From: Cronobacter malonaticus LMG 23826
Lineage (GTDB): Bacteria; Pseudomonadota; Gammaproteobacteria; Enterobacterales; Enterobacteriaceae
NCBI RefSeq assembly: GCF_001277215.2
Contig: NZ_CP013940.1
Coordinates: 1,922,001 to 1,986,000 of the forward strand
Length of the DNA: 64,000 nucleotides
Direction of reading: 5' to 3'
The position numbers and the translations under genes were made by a program. Shown in pieces: positions 18,414 to 27,514 of the stretch; within the stretch, counting starts at the first letter, position 1; each line of letters starts with the position of its first letter. Under the pieces are notes generated by a model. That model was not told the origin of the DNA, ran no database searches, and worked only from the letters and a program-made list of their open reading frames with translations.

Positions 18414-19925
18414 ATGTGCAACCTGGAATCGCCGACTGTCACCACCACGCACGGCGACGTGCGTGGGCTTACTGAAAATGATATCGCCGTGTGGCGGGGC
18501 ATCCCGTATGCCGCGCCACCGGTGGGAGAGCGCCGCTGGCGCGCGCCGCAGCCGCTAACCGCCTGGCAGGGCGTGCGCGACGCGACCGCGTTTTCCGCCG
18601 CCAGCTGGCAGAACGCCGGGTTTTGCCGCGAGCTTGCCGGAGGCGATCCGGGCGCGTTCAGCGAAGATTGTCTTTATCTCAACGTCTGGGCGCCTGCGAC
18701 GCGCGAGACGCCGCTGCCGGTGATGGTCTGGCTGCACGGCGGCGGGTTTACGCTCGGCGCGGGTAGCCTGCCGCCCTATGACGGCCAGGCGCTGGCGCGT
18801 CGCGGCGTGGTGCTGGTAACCATTAATTACCGGCTGGGTCATCTTGGGTTTTTTGCCCATCCGGCGCTGGAAGGTGAAGATCCTGCCGGGCCGGTTTATA
18901 ATTTTGCGCTGCTCGATCAAATCGCTGCGCTGCGCTGGGTGCAGGACAATATCGCTGCTTTTGGCGGCGACCGTGACAACGTCACGTTATTCGGTGAATC
19001 CGCCGGCGCGCGCAGCGTGTTGTCGCTGATGGCCTCACCGCTCGCGAAAGGGCTGTTCCATAAAGCGATCGTCCAGAGCGGCTATACGCTGCCGGATATC
19101 CCGCGCCGTAAAGCGTTGCTTAATGGCGCGGCGCTTACCCGCCATCTCGGGCTTGATAACCCTACAGCCGCCGATTTGCGCGCGCTGCCCGCCGACACCT
19201 TCTGGCCGCTCACCGCGCCGTATGTCACCGGCCCTGCGCCGATTGCGGGCGATATCGTGCTGCCGGAGCCGATGCTGGAGACCTTCTTCGCGGCGCGCCA
19301 GCATCCGATGCCGGTGATGGTCGGCAGCAACAGCGATGAAGCCAGCGTGCTGGCCTATTTTGGCGTTAACCTGGAAGAGCAGATCCGCAAGCTGCGCCGC
19401 GAGCGGCGTTTCGGGCTGGGGCTTATCCGGATGCTGTACCCCGGCGTGCGCGGTGACCGCGAACTGGGGCGTCAGGTCTGCCGCGATATGGCGTTTACCA
19501 CGCTCGGCTTTGTGGTAATGCAGGCGCAAAGCCGACGCGGGGTGCCGTGCTGGCGCTACTGGTTTGATTACGTGGCCGAAGGCGAGCGGGAGACGTTCGC
19601 CAACGGCGCGTGGCACGGCAATGAAGTGCCCTACGTGTTTGATAACCTGGATCAGGTAGAGCCGCTAAAAAACTACGCCACGGCGGCGGATCGCGCTTTC
19701 GCCGGGCAGGTGGCGGATTACTGGGTTAACTTCGCCAGACACGCCAGCGCGCAAAGCCAGGCGCTCGACGGCCCGGTGCGCTGGCTTGCCTGCGTACGCG
19801 GACGCGACCGGCTGCTGCGTATCGGGCTTCATAAAAAGGCGGGGTGGCGGCTGGAAAACCGCTTTATGCGCGCGCGTCTCGCGCTCTTTAAGCGGGTGAT
19901 GCGCTACCACGTGACGCTGGATTAA
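18414..19925 (+). CDS. Type-B carboxylesterase
   Basis: 503 residues from the ATG at 18414, preceded by the ribosome site AAGGAAGAGG. It is a full-length carboxylesterase/lipase family protein (PnbA-like): EDCLYLNVWAP, oxyanion HGGGFTLGAG, catalytic serine in LFGESAGA, acid in SNSDEASV, histidine in WHGNEVPYVF. No signal peptide, so cytoplasmic. It hydrolyses small esters of unknown origin. It is inserted between ydcJ and opgD, which are adjacent in E. coli, and is probably read from the ydcJ promoter. Confidence 0.85.
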   Translation: MCNLESPTVTTTHGDVRGLTENDIAVWRGIPYAAPPVGERRWRAPQPLTAWQGVRDATAFSAASWQNAGFCRELAGGDPGAFSEDCLYLNVWAPATRETPLPVMVWLHGGGFTLGAGSLPPYDGQALARRGVVLVTINYRLGHLGFFAHPALEGEDPAGPVYNFALLDQIAALRWVQDNIAAFGGDRDNVTLFGESAGARSVLSLMASPLAKGLFHKAIVQSGYTLPDIPRRKALLNGAALTRHLGLDNPTAADLRALPADTFWPLTAPYVTGPAPIAGDIVLPEPMLETFFAARQHPMPVMVGSNSDEASVLAYFGVNLEEQIRKLRRERRFGLGLIRMLYPGVRGDRELGRQVCRDMAFTTLGFVVMQAQSRRGVPCWRYWFDYVAEGERETFANGAWHGNEVPYVFDNLDQVEPLKNYATAADRAFAGQVADYWVNFARHASAQSQALDGPVRWLACVRGRDRLLRIGLHKKAGWRLENRFMRARLALFKRVMRYHVTLD

Positions 19926-20486
19926 GGGCTTAAAAAACAAAACCCCGCGCGGGGCGTGGGGTCATGGCGGTGTTTCCCGAAAGAGAACCCGGCGAAGCCG
20001 GGCCACCGTGAGCTATCATCATTAAAATTATGGTGTTGACCGACGGTTTTGTATCGTGCTGGTGTCGGCCCCTCCCACAGGGAGGAATATTATAGGCATA
20101 TACAGGGGCCTGAACGGCGCGACGCCGCCAGTCTCTGCGTGGCAGAAACTATCCTGTCCCGGTGCGGCTGGCAAGATGGCGGGTCATCGTTTTTTGTGAT
20201 GGTTCCCGCGAATCCCTCCGAAACCCGCCGCGCCGCGTGGCTTTAGCGGGTGCGCATAAAGTAACCCGTTGATTTTACGACCACCCGCACCGTCGCGCCT
20301 GACATAAATTTACCCAAATTTAGTCATCTATTAACTTGAAAAATAAGAAATTATTTAATTTTTCAGCGGCCTGTTGGCTTCATCCTGAATTTTGTCTAGA
20401 GTGAGCGGTCATATTGCTTGTAACATTTGCCGCCGCCAGGCTTCGGCCTCGCGAAATACCTCGACAAAAAAGGACGGTTTTCAGGC
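19926..20486. other. 561-base gap between esterase and opgD
   Basis: Apart from the minus-strand candidate RNA at its left end, the right half (20270-20486) is AT-rich, typical of a promoter for opgD, with ATTTTTCAG and TTATTTAATTT stretches. The open frame at 20049-20246 has no ribosome site and is not believed. Confidence 0.5.
19929..20083 (-). ncRNA. Candidate small RNA on the minus strand
   Basis: On the minus strand, TGCCTATAAT (20098-20089) makes a strong -10 element with the C(-13) liked by sigma-S. It is followed by several stem-loops (CCTCCC/GGGAGG around 20071-20085; CCCGGC/GCCGGG around 19990-20004) and then a CCCCGCGCGGGG hairpin (19954-19943) followed by TTTTGTTTTTT. The U-run exists only on the minus strand, so it cannot be the terminator of the upstream esterase. 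No -35 of quality is seen. No coding frame explains the transcript. Confidence 0.4.
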
Positions 20487-22142
20487 ATGAACCGCAGACG
20501 TTTTATCAAGGCCTCGTTGGCCCTCGCCGCGGCATGCGGCACTCCAGGTCTCGCCACGCTTTTCTCCCGCAACGCCTGGGCGCAGGAGTCCGATATCGCG
20601 GACGGCCAGACGCGCGCCTTTGATTTCAGCGTGTTACAGGCTATGGCCTCTGAGCTTGCGCAAAAACCGTGGGGCGGCGCGCCGCGACCGCTGCCCGATA
20701 CGCTCGCAAAGCTCACCCCACAGGCCTATAACAGTATTCAGTATGACGCCGGGCATTCGCTGTGGAATAACATCGACGGCCGCCAGCTCGACGTGCAGTT
20801 CTTCCACGTCGGCATGGGCTTTCGCCGCCGGGTGCGGATGTTCTCGCTCGATCCGGCGACCCGCCAGGCCCGCGAAGTGCATTTCCGTCCTGAACTCTTT
20901 AACTACCACGACGCGGGCGTCGATACCCGCCAGCTGGAAGGGCAAACCGACCTCGGCTTCGCCGGTTTTCGTGCGTTTAAAGCGCCGGAGCTGGCGCGTC
21001 GCGATATCGTCTCCTTCCTTGGCGCAAGCTATTTCCGCGCGGTAGACAGCACCTTCCAGTACGGGCTGTCGGCACGCGGGCTGGCGGTCGATACCTTTAC
21101 CGACACGCCGGAAGAGTTCCCGGATTTCACCGCCTTCTGGTTTGAAACGCCGAAAGCGCAGGACACCACGTTTGTCGCTTACGCGCTGCTGGACAGCCCG
21201 AGCGTGACCGGCGCGTATAAGTTCATCATCCACTGCGAATCGAGCCAGGTGATTATGGAAGTGGAAAACTTCCTGTTCGCGCGCAAAGACATCAAACAGC
21301 TCGGTATCGCGCCGATGACCAGTATGTTCAGCTGCGGCACTAACGAACGCCGCATGTGCGACACCATTCACCCGCAAATCCACGACTCCGACCGCCTGGC
21401 GATGTGGCGCGGCAACGGCGAGTGGGTGTGCCGCCCGCTCAATAACCCGCAGCGCCTGCAATTCAACGCCTTCTCGGATGAAAACCCGAAAGGGTTTGGC
21501 CTGTTGCAGACCGACCATAAATTCGAGAGCTACCAGGATGTGATGGGCTGGTATAACAAGCGCCCGAGCCTGTGGGTGGAGCCGCGCAACCGCTGGGGCA
21601 AAGGCACCGTTGCGCTGATGGAGATCCCGACCACCGGCGAAACGCTCGATAATATTGTGTGCTTCTGGCAGCCGGAAAAACCGATCCGCGCCGGGGACAA
21701 GCTTAACTTCCAGTATCGCCTCTACTGGAGCGGCGACGCGCCGGTACGTACGCCGCTGGCGCGCGTTTACGCCACCCGCACCGGGATGGGCAGCTTCCCG
21801 GAAGGCTGGGCGCCGGGCGAGAATTTCCCGGCACAGTGGTCTCGCCGCGTCGCCGTAGATTTCGTGGGCGGCGATCTCAAAAGTGCCGCGCCGCGTGGCA
21901 TTGAGCCTGTGATTACGCTCTCCAGCGGCGAGGCGAAACAGGTAGAGATCCTTTACGTCGAACCGTTCGATGGCTACCGCATCCAGTTCGACTGGTATCC
22001 GACGTCCGACTCCGTCGATCCGGTGGAAATGCGCATGTTCCTGCGCTGCCAGGGCGAGGCCATCAGCGAAACCTGGCTGTGGCAATATTTCCCGCCCGCG
22101 CCGGATAAACGCAAATATGTCGATGACCGACAGATGCGCTAA
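20487..22142 (+). CDS. opgD: Glucan biosynthesis protein OpgD (MdoD)
   Basis: 551 residues, equal to E. coli OpgD. It is a periplasmic protein that shapes the backbone of osmoregulated periplasmic glucans. The N-terminus [18 protein letters not shown] is a twin-arginine signal peptide with cleavage after AWA (about residue 32). The conserved OpgG/OpgD fold motifs ([24 protein letters not shown]-like [20 protein letters not shown], here in pieces) are present throughout. Start at 20487 is chosen because it puts the RR motif at the N-terminus. It has its own terminator, and unlike E. coli there is no ydcH between opgD and rimL. Confidence 0.95.
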   Translation: MNRRRFIKASLALAAACGTPGLATLFSRNAWAQESDIADGQTRAFDFSVLQAMASELAQKPWGGAPRPLPDTLAKLTPQAYNSIQYDAGHSLWNNIDGRQLDVQFFHVGMGFRRRVRMFSLDPATRQAREVHFRPELFNYHDAGVDTRQLEGQTDLGFAGFRAFKAPELARRDIVSFLGASYFRAVDSTFQYGLSARGLAVDTFTDTPEEFPDFTAFWFETPKAQDTTFVAYALLDSPSVTGAYKFIIHCESSQVIMEVENFLFARKDIKQLGIAPMTSMFSCGTNERRMCDTIHPQIHDSDRLAMWRGNGEWVCRPLNNPQRLQFNAFSDENPKGFGLLQTDHKFESYQDVMGWYNKRPSLWVEPRNRWGKGTVALMEIPTTGETLDNIVCFWQPEKPIRAGDKLNFQYRLYWSGDAPVRTPLARVYATRTGMGSFPEGWAPGENFPAQWSRRVAVDFVGGDLKSAAPRGIEPVITLSSGEAKQVEILYVEPFDGYRIQFDWYPTSDSVDPVEMRMFLRCQGEAISETWLWQYFPPAPDKRKYVDDRQMR

Positions 22143-22156
22143 GCTACTTCCCATAA

Positions 22157-22182
22157 GCCCCGTTTCGACGGGGCTTTTTTTT
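22157..22182 (+). terminator. Intrinsic terminator after opgD
   Basis: GCCCCGT (22157-22163) pairs with ACGGGGC (22168-22174), followed by eight T. Confidence 0.9.
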
Positions 22183-22295
22183 GCGCTCTGCTACTGAAAA
22201 CCACGGCAAATCGGTTAAGCCCGCCGATTCGGGCAGTGTTTTTACGCCGCGCGCTATGATAACTGTAGAGGTTCACTCATCAGAAGGAGACTCCC

Positions 22296-22856
22296 TTGCC
22301 AAACGCCACCTCTCAGGACGAGATACTTACCGTTAACGAACATCTTGCGCTGCATGCCGTTCATGAACGGTTCGCAGAGCCGCTGTTCTCCCTGGTGCAG
22401 CGCAATAAAGCCTGGCTGCAAAAAGCGATGAACTGGCCGCAGTACGTCACTAAAATCGAAGACACGCGCCAGACCATTCAGAGCAACATGATGCTGCACC
22501 AGCGCGGCTACGCGAAAATGTTTATGATTTTGCTGGATGGCGAGATGGTGGGCGTGCTGTCGTTTAACCAGATAGAGCCGACCAACAAAACGGCCTATAT
22601 CGGCTACTGGCTGGATGAGCAGCATCAGGGGCAGGGGATTATCTCTGGCGCGCTGCAAACGATAATGGCGCATTACGCGCAGCGCGGCGAGGTGCGGCGG
22701 TTTGTTATTAAGTGCATCGTCACCAACGCGGCGAGCAACCGCGTGGCGCAGCGCAATGGCTTTACGCTGGAAGGCCGTTTAAAAGAGGCTGAATACCTGA
22801 ACGGCGAGTTTCACGATCAGCATATCTACGCGCGTATTATCGAAACGGACGCTTAA
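22296..22856 (+). CDS. rimL: Ribosomal protein L7/L12 serine N-acetyltransferase RimL
   Basis: 186 residues of GNAT fold. RimL acetylates the N-terminal serine of L12, making L7. The family block AYIGYWLDEQHQGQGIISGALQ carries the acetyl-CoA loop (QHQGQG), and NAASNRVAQRNGFTLEGRLKEAE the C-terminal substrate edge. Ribosome site AGAAGGAGA precedes the ATG. Its stop overlaps the stop of convergent ydcK by three bases, as tightly packed as in E. coli. Confidence 0.92.
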   Translation: MPNATSQDEILTVNEHLALHAVHERFAEPLFSLVQRNKAWLQKAMNWPQYVTKIEDTRQTIQSNMMLHQRGYAKMFMILLDGEMVGVLSFNQIEPTNKTAYIGYWLDEQHQGQGIISGALQTIMAHYAQRGEVRRFVIKCIVTNAASNRVAQRNGFTLEGRLKEAEYLNGEFHDQHIYARIIETDA

Positions 22857-23833
22857 ACGAGCCCCGGCAGCGGCGTGCGCTGAATATGTTCGTCGCCGCC
22901 CAGCGTTTTAAAGCCGCACAGCCGGATGGTCTCGCCTGGCGGCGCGTCAATGACGACATCATCGCTTACCGTCACGCTGTCTTCGAGGATAACGTCGCCG
23001 CGGATACGCGCGCGTCCGGTGATGGTCACATGATTATCGAGCCGTACCGGGCCGCCGGTAATCACCGCGTGCTCACCCACGCGCACGTGATGCCCCAGCA
23101 GGCTGTTGCCTTCAATCACCGCGTGGCCGGAGACGTCCGAGCTGTAACGCACCGTTGGCGAGGCGTTCTCCTCCGTGCCCGCCACCAACCGGGCGTTGCC
23201 GTGGATTTTCGCGCAGTCGCAGACCCAGACGTCGTTCTCGTCGTTGCCTTCGAGAATCGCGTTTTCAAACACCTGCGCGCGATGCTCAATAAACGCGTGC
23301 GTCACCAGCGCGTGGCCGTAAATCTGGGCCTGATGCACCACCCGCGAGGCGCTGACCGTGGCGTTGCCGTAAATATGCAGCGCGCTGTCGCTGTCCGCCG
23401 TTAAGCCTTTCGCGCCGACCACCAGGCTGTTTTGCATCACCCGCGCATCACCGAAAATATGACACTCGCCGCGCACCACCGAGCACTGCACCATCGCGCG
23501 GCCGCTGACGTGCGCGCCGTCGCTGATTTCGGCGGCGTCAATCCAGGCATCGTCGCCAATGACCGCGTCATGATGAACCACGCAGGTCTGGCTTAAGCGC
23601 GCATTGCCGCGAATTTTCGCGCCCGCAAACACCGCGCTGTTGTGGTCATAGACCCAGCAGGTGCCCTGCTGGCTGAGGTTCTCCTCGCTTTCCACCCAGC
23701 CGCCGGGCGTTCCCGCGCTGACATCGGCGAAATCACGCAGCGCGATAAGCTGGCGCAGCGTCACGGTGCAGGGCTCGCCGTGGCGGGTATAGCGAAAGAC
23801 GCGCGTGGCTTCGCTGAGCTGATATTTATTCAT
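22853..23833 (-). CDS. ydcK: YdcK, left-handed beta-helix protein
   Basis: 326 residues, the E. coli YdcK length. From about residue 60 on it is built of imperfect hexapeptide repeats (GAKIRGNARLS, GDDAWIDAAEIS, GHAVIEGNSLLGHHVRVG), predicting a left-handed parallel beta-helix as in acyltransferases, but no known catalytic histidine context is evident. Function is unknown. It is convergent with rimL; in E. coli tehA follows upstream, here tehB does. Confidence 0.9.
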   Translation of the reverse strand: MNKYQLSEATRVFRYTRHGEPCTVTLRQLIALRDFADVSAGTPGGWVESEENLSQQGTCWVYDHNSAVFAGAKIRGNARLSQTCVVHHDAVIGDDAWIDAAEISDGAHVSGRAMVQCSVVRGECHIFGDARVMQNSLVVGAKGLTADSDSALHIYGNATVSASRVVHQAQIYGHALVTHAFIEHRAQVFENAILEGNDENDVWVCDCAKIHGNARLVAGTEENASPTVRYSSDVSGHAVIEGNSLLGHHVRVGEHAVITGGPVRLDNHVTITGRARIRGDVILEDSVTVSDDVVIDAPPGETIRLCGFKTLGGDEHIQRTPLPGLV

Positions 23834-23980
23834 CAGAATTTCCTTGCGAGAGACGATAAATTAACCGTAGCAAATTTTTACGCGCCGGGAAGGCGATAGC
23901 GTTCGTGAGGGAAGTTTTATAAAATGCATGCAGAATATATCTTTGCCGTTTCGCCGGCAGAACGCTTTTAAGGAACCCTC

Positions 23981-24574
23981 ATGACCGTTCGTGATGAAAA
24001 CTATTTCACTGAAAAATATGGCCTGACGGCCACGCACTCTGATGTAGTAAACGCCGTGAATCATGTCGAACCGGGCCGCGCGCTGGATCTCGGCTGCGGC
24101 AACGGGCGCAACAGCCTTTTTCTCGCCGCCCGTGGGTTTGACGTCACCGCGTGGGATAAAAACCCGGCTAGCATCGCCAACCTTGAGCGTATCGCGGCGG
24201 CGGAAGGGCTTAATAACCTGCATATCGCGGTGAAAGATTTAAATGCGCTGCGTTTTGACGGGGAGTATGACTTTATTCTCTCCACCGTGGTGATGATGTT
24301 TCTTGAGCGCGACACCATTCCCGGGCTTATCGATAATATGCAGCGCTGCACCGCGCCGGGCGGGTATAACCTGATTGTCGCGGCGATGGATACTGACGAT
24401 TATCCGTGTACCGTCGGCTTTCCATTCGCGTTCCGCGAAGGGGAACTGCGCCGTTATTACGAAGGCTGGGAGTTAATTAAATACAATGAAGATGTCGGTC
24501 AGCTTCATAAAACCGATGCCAGCGGCAACCGCATTCGCTTACGTTTTGCGACAATGCTCGCGAAAAAACGTTAA
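23981..24574 (+). CDS. tehB: Tellurite methyltransferase TehB
   Basis: 197 residues, the TehB length. It is a cytoplasmic SAM-dependent methyltransferase that detoxifies tellurite. The SAM loop [12 protein letters not shown] (about 36-47) and WDKNPASI acidic strand are clear, and the [21 protein letters not shown] tail is TehB-specific. Start MTVRDENYF follows an AAGGAA ribosome site. In E. coli it is the second gene of tehAB; here the membrane partner tehA is missing and only 147 bases separate ydcK and tehB, so tehB has its own promoter. Confidence 0.93.
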   Translation: MTVRDENYFTEKYGLTATHSDVVNAVNHVEPGRALDLGCGNGRNSLFLAARGFDVTAWDKNPASIANLERIAAAEGLNNLHIAVKDLNALRFDGEYDFILSTVVMMFLERDTIPGLIDNMQRCTAPGGYNLIVAAMDTDDYPCTVGFPFAFREGELRRYYEGWELIKYNEDVGQLHKTDASGNRIRLRFATMLAKKR

Positions 24575-24790
24575 TGTGATTGTCTTTTATGGAGCCGCCG
24601 TCAGCGCGGCTCTGAATTAATGCTATTAAATTTTTTATATATTTTCATAACTAGCATCAACTTTATTTATTGTTCTAATCCGATTTTATACCCCCGATCG
24701 CTTTTTTCTCTTATCCCGTCGTTTTTATTACTCTTTTCTCACCGCCGTTTGCTATAAATTCAGTGCTCACCCACTCACAGGTAACGTTCT

Positions 24791-25459
24791 ATGCACAGCA
24801 CATCGGTATTTAAAGCTTCCGGCGTGGCGGCGCTATTGCTGCTTGCCGGTTGTTCCTCCAGCACCACCAAACCCGAGCAATACTCCGGCTTCCTGAAAGA
24901 CTATTCGGGCCTTGAAAAAACCACGTCATCGACCGGCAAACCGGTGATGCGCTGGGTCGCGCCGGGCTTTAACCTGAATAATTACGACTCTATCGTTTAC
25001 AACCCGGTGGTCTATTACCCGGCCCCAAAACCGACCGGACAGATCTCTCAGAAAGTACTCGACGGTTTGTTGAATTACACCAACGACAAACTGAAAACCG
25101 CGGCGGCGAGCCGTAAGCCGCTGGTGGCGACGCCAGGGCCGCGCAGCGTGATTTTCCGCGGCGCGATTACCGCCGTCGACAGCAGCAAAGAAGGGCTGCA
25201 ATTCTATGAAGTGTTGCCGATTGCGCTTGTCGTGGCCGGAACCCAGGTCGCGACGGGCCATCGCACCATGGACACCAGCCTGTTTTTTGAAGGCGAGCTG
25301 ATTGACGCGGCGACGCAGAAAACGGTCGTGAAAGTGGTGCGTAAAGGCGAGGGGAAAGATCTCAGCAACGAGAAGACCCCGCTGACGGTCGATAACCTCA
25401 AGCAGGTGATCGACGATATGGCGACCGATGCGCGCATGTTCGATCCCGCGCCGAAATAA
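24791..25459 (+). CDS. ydcL: YdcL, DUF3313 lipoprotein
   Basis: 222 residues. The N-terminus has a lipobox LLAGC at residues 17-21, so it is lipidated on Cys21 and, with Ser22, sorted to the outer membrane. The rest matches the YdcL/DUF3313 family; role unknown. The upstream 215 bases are unusually AT-rich and contain TATAAATTCAGTG near the start, a likely promoter. Confidence 0.9.
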   Translation: MHSTSVFKASGVAALLLLAGCSSSTTKPEQYSGFLKDYSGLEKTTSSTGKPVMRWVAPGFNLNNYDSIVYNPVVYYPAPKPTGQISQKVLDGLLNYTNDKLKTAAASRKPLVATPGPRSVIFRGAITAVDSSKEGLQFYEVLPIALVVAGTQVATGHRTMDTSLFFEGELIDAATQKTVVKVVRKGEGKDLSNEKTPLTVDNLKQVIDDMATDARMFDPAPK

Positions 25460-25466
25460 TCCGTAC

Positions 25467-25492
25467 AGAGGGAGCCTGGCTCCCTCTTTTTT
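25467..25492 (+). terminator. Intrinsic terminator after ydcL
   Basis: AGAGGGAGC (25467-25475) pairs with GCTCCCTCT (25479-25487), followed by a T-run that reaches into the stop of convergent ydcO. Confidence 0.9.
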
Positions 25493-26654
25493 ATCCCGCC
25501 CGGCGCGCCAGCAGCGCGTAGCTTATCCCGCCAGCCATTAACCCCCAGAATGCCGACCCGACGCCGAGCAGCGTGACGCCGGATGCCGTCACCAGAAACG
25601 TTATCAGCGCCGCGTCGCGGGCGCGCTCATTCGCCAGCGCCTGGTGCAGGCTGCCGCCAATGGTGCCGAGCAGCGCCAGCCCGGCGAGGGTTTGCAGCCA
25701 CGGCAGCGGCAGGGCGGTCATCAGCGCGCCGACGGAGCCGCCGCATACGCCCGCCAGCAGATAAAACACGCCCGCCATCGCCGCCGCTATCCAGCGTTTT
25801 TCGCGCTCCGGGTGCGCCTCCGGACTCTGGCAGATGGCGGCGGTAATGGCGGCAATGCAGATGGAAAAGACGCCAAATGGCGCAAGGAGTAGCGCCAGCA
25901 GGCCGGTCGAGACCATCAGCGGCGAGACCGGCACCCGGTAGCCGGACGCTTGCAATGTGGCGACGCCCGGCGCGTTCTGTGAGGCCATCGTCACCAGAAA
26001 GAAGGGCAGGCCGACGCCGAGCAGCGAGGAGAGGCTGAAGGCGGGGGAGACAAACTCCGGCGGCGCGAGGCGAAAATGCAGCGCCGCCGTATTCACCTCG
26101 CCCTGCAACAGACAGACCGCGACACCCGCCAGCAGCGCGGCCACCACGGCGTAGCGCGGCGCGAAGACTTTACAGAGCAGCCACGCCCCCGTCATGGCGG
26201 CACACAGTATAAAATGCCCTTCCAGCGTGCCGAACGCCTGTAGCCCGAAGCGCAGCAGAATGCCCGCCAGCATCGCGGCGGCAAGGCCCGGCGGGATGAT
26301 ATTCATCAGGCGGGCGAACAGACCCGTCGCGCCGCAAATCACAATTAGCGCCGAGGCGAAAATAAAAATGCCGACCGCTTCATGCAGATTGCTGCCCGCA
26401 AGACCCGTCGCCAGCAGCGCCGCGCCGGGCGTTGACCAGGCGGTCAGTACCGGCGCGCGATACCACAGGCTTAGTGCGAGCGTGCTGACGCCCATGCCGA
26501 TGCCGAGCATGGTCATCCAGCCCGCCGTTTGCGCAGGCGTAGCGCCTGCCGCTGCGGCGGCCTGCCAGATAATAGCGGCAGAGCTGGCGTAGCCCACCAG
26601 CACCGCCACAAACCCTGCAATGACGGCAGATGCCGGGGGAAGAGAAAAGCGCAT
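25491..26654 (-). CDS. ydcO: YdcO, BenE-family transporter
   Basis: 387 residues from the ATG at 26654 (MRFSLPPASAVIAGFV). About twelve hydrophobic helices with the BenE signature PSIA-like tail NAPGVATLQASGY and the N-terminal GYASSAAIIWQAA. BenE members are benzoate:proton symporters, but the YdcO substrate is not established. The longer frame to 26696 overlaps the regulatory palindromes and is not used. It is divergent from sutR across two near-identical operator sites. Confidence 0.88.
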   Translation of the reverse strand: MRFSLPPASAVIAGFVAVLVGYASSAAIIWQAAAAAGATPAQTAGWMTMLGIGMGVSTLALSLWYRAPVLTAWSTPGAALLATGLAGSNLHEAVGIFIFASALIVICGATGLFARLMNIIPPGLAAAMLAGILLRFGLQAFGTLEGHFILCAAMTGAWLLCKVFAPRYAVVAALLAGVAVCLLQGEVNTAALHFRLAPPEFVSPAFSLSSLLGVGLPFFLVTMASQNAPGVATLQASGYRVPVSPLMVSTGLLALLLAPFGVFSICIAAITAAICQSPEAHPEREKRWIAAAMAGVFYLLAGVCGGSVGALMTALPLPWLQTLAGLALLGTIGGSLHQALANERARDAALITFLVTASGVTLLGVGSAFWGLMAGGISYALLARRAG

Positions 26655-26666
26655 ATTTGCTCCGCT

Positions 26667-26713
26667 GTGCGTTATAACGTCCATTGACTCTATCATCGTG
26701 CGCTATAACGCAC
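26667..26713. promoter_or_regulatory. Paired SutR-like operators between ydcO and sutR
   Basis: GTGCGTTATAACG at 26667-26679 and the perfect 16-bp palindrome GTGCGCTATAACGCAC at 26698-26713 are repeated 31 bases apart (about three helical turns) in the divergent promoter region. This fits binding of a dimeric XRE regulator such as the adjacent SutR. Confidence 0.65.
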
Positions 26714-26748
26714 AAGGCGCTATACTGGCCACGATTAAAGGAGATCGT

Positions 26749-27279
26749 ATGGACATTACCGCCCATCTCGCGCAGACGCTGAAAGCGCTGCGCCAGCAGA
26801 AAAACTGGAGCCTGACCCAGGCGGCGCAGGAAACCGGCGTGTCGAAAGCGATGCTCGGCCAGATAGAGCGCAACGAATCGAGCCCTACGGTCGCCACGCT
26901 GTGGAAAATCGCCACCGGCTTTAACGTGCCGTTTTCGGCGTTTATCACACCGCCTGCGCCGGGCGCGCGCACGGTGTTTGATGCCCAGCAGACGATGCTG
27001 GTGGAACCGGTGTTTCCGTGGGATGAACAGCTGCGCTTCGATATGCTCGCCGTTACGCTCGCCCCCGGCGCGCAGAGCGACTCCACGCCGCATGAAAACG
27101 GCGTGACGGAGCATGTGGTGGTGATTGAGGGCGAGCTGGAGCTACAGACAGACGGCGTCTGGCGGCGGCTCGGCCCTGGCGAAGGGCTGAAGTTTGCCGG
27201 CGACCGGCCGCACGCCTACCGCAACGCGACGTCGCTGCCGGTGCGCTTTCATTCGCTTATTCACTACCCGGCGCCATAA
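26749..27279 (+). CDS. sutR: SutR (YdcN), XRE-cupin transcriptional regulator
   Basis: 176 residues: an N-terminal XRE helix-turn-helix (SLTQAAQETGVSKAMLGQIERNESSPTVATL, split at residues about 21-51) and a C-terminal cupin (HENGVTEHVVVIEGELEL). E. coli SutR controls genes for sulfur use. AAAGGAGA at 26736-26743 is the ribosome site for the ATG at 26749. The neighbour ydcO is divergent and shares operators with it. Confidence 0.9.
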   Translation: MDITAHLAQTLKALRQQKNWSLTQAAQETGVSKAMLGQIERNESSPTVATLWKIATGFNVPFSAFITPPAPGARTVFDAQQTMLVEPVFPWDEQLRFDMLAVTLAPGAQSDSTPHENGVTEHVVVIEGELELQTDGVWRRLGPGEGLKFAGDRPHAYRNATSLPVRFHSLIHYPAP

Positions 27280-27400
27280 AAAAAACCGCAAGCAAGCTTG
27301 CGGCCAACGACAATCTACAACGACACGATGAAACTGAGGTGATAAGTCAGGAATACCGCCCCAGCGTATCCCCTGCAGCGCGCCGCGTGAAATAAACCTT
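27278..27400 (-). ncRNA. Minus-strand terminator implying a small transcript
   Basis: On the minus strand CCGCAAG and CTTGCGG (27303-27286) form a 7-bp stem with a 4-base loop and are followed by eight T ending at the sutR stop. On the plus strand there is no U-run, so this terminates a leftward transcript. No leftward gene exists between here and rlhA, suggesting a short RNA starting within about 27300-27500. I find no convincing promoter, so the 5' end given is arbitrary. Confidence 0.3.
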
Positions 27401-27452
27401 TGTGCAATACTTTGCCGTAAAATGGCAAACCCGCGGCAGCGCCGTGAAAGAG

Positions 27453-27481
27453 TTTCCGAACGCCCGGAATGTGACTACAAT
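27453..27481 (+). promoter_or_regulatory. Probable rlhA promoter
   Basis: TTTCCG (27453-27458) and TACAAT (27476-27481) are 17 bases apart, 33 bases ahead of the rlhA start. The hexamer at -35 is weak. A TTTGCC/GGCAAA inverted repeat sits at about 27411-27429. Confidence 0.45.
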
Positions 27482-27514
27482 AGCCGCCTTTCAAATAACG
27501 GATAACGACGAATT

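Noticed and set aside
20634..22154. 506-codon open frame antisense to opgD
   Set aside because: Same shadow effect; the plus strand encodes intact OpgD of exact family length.
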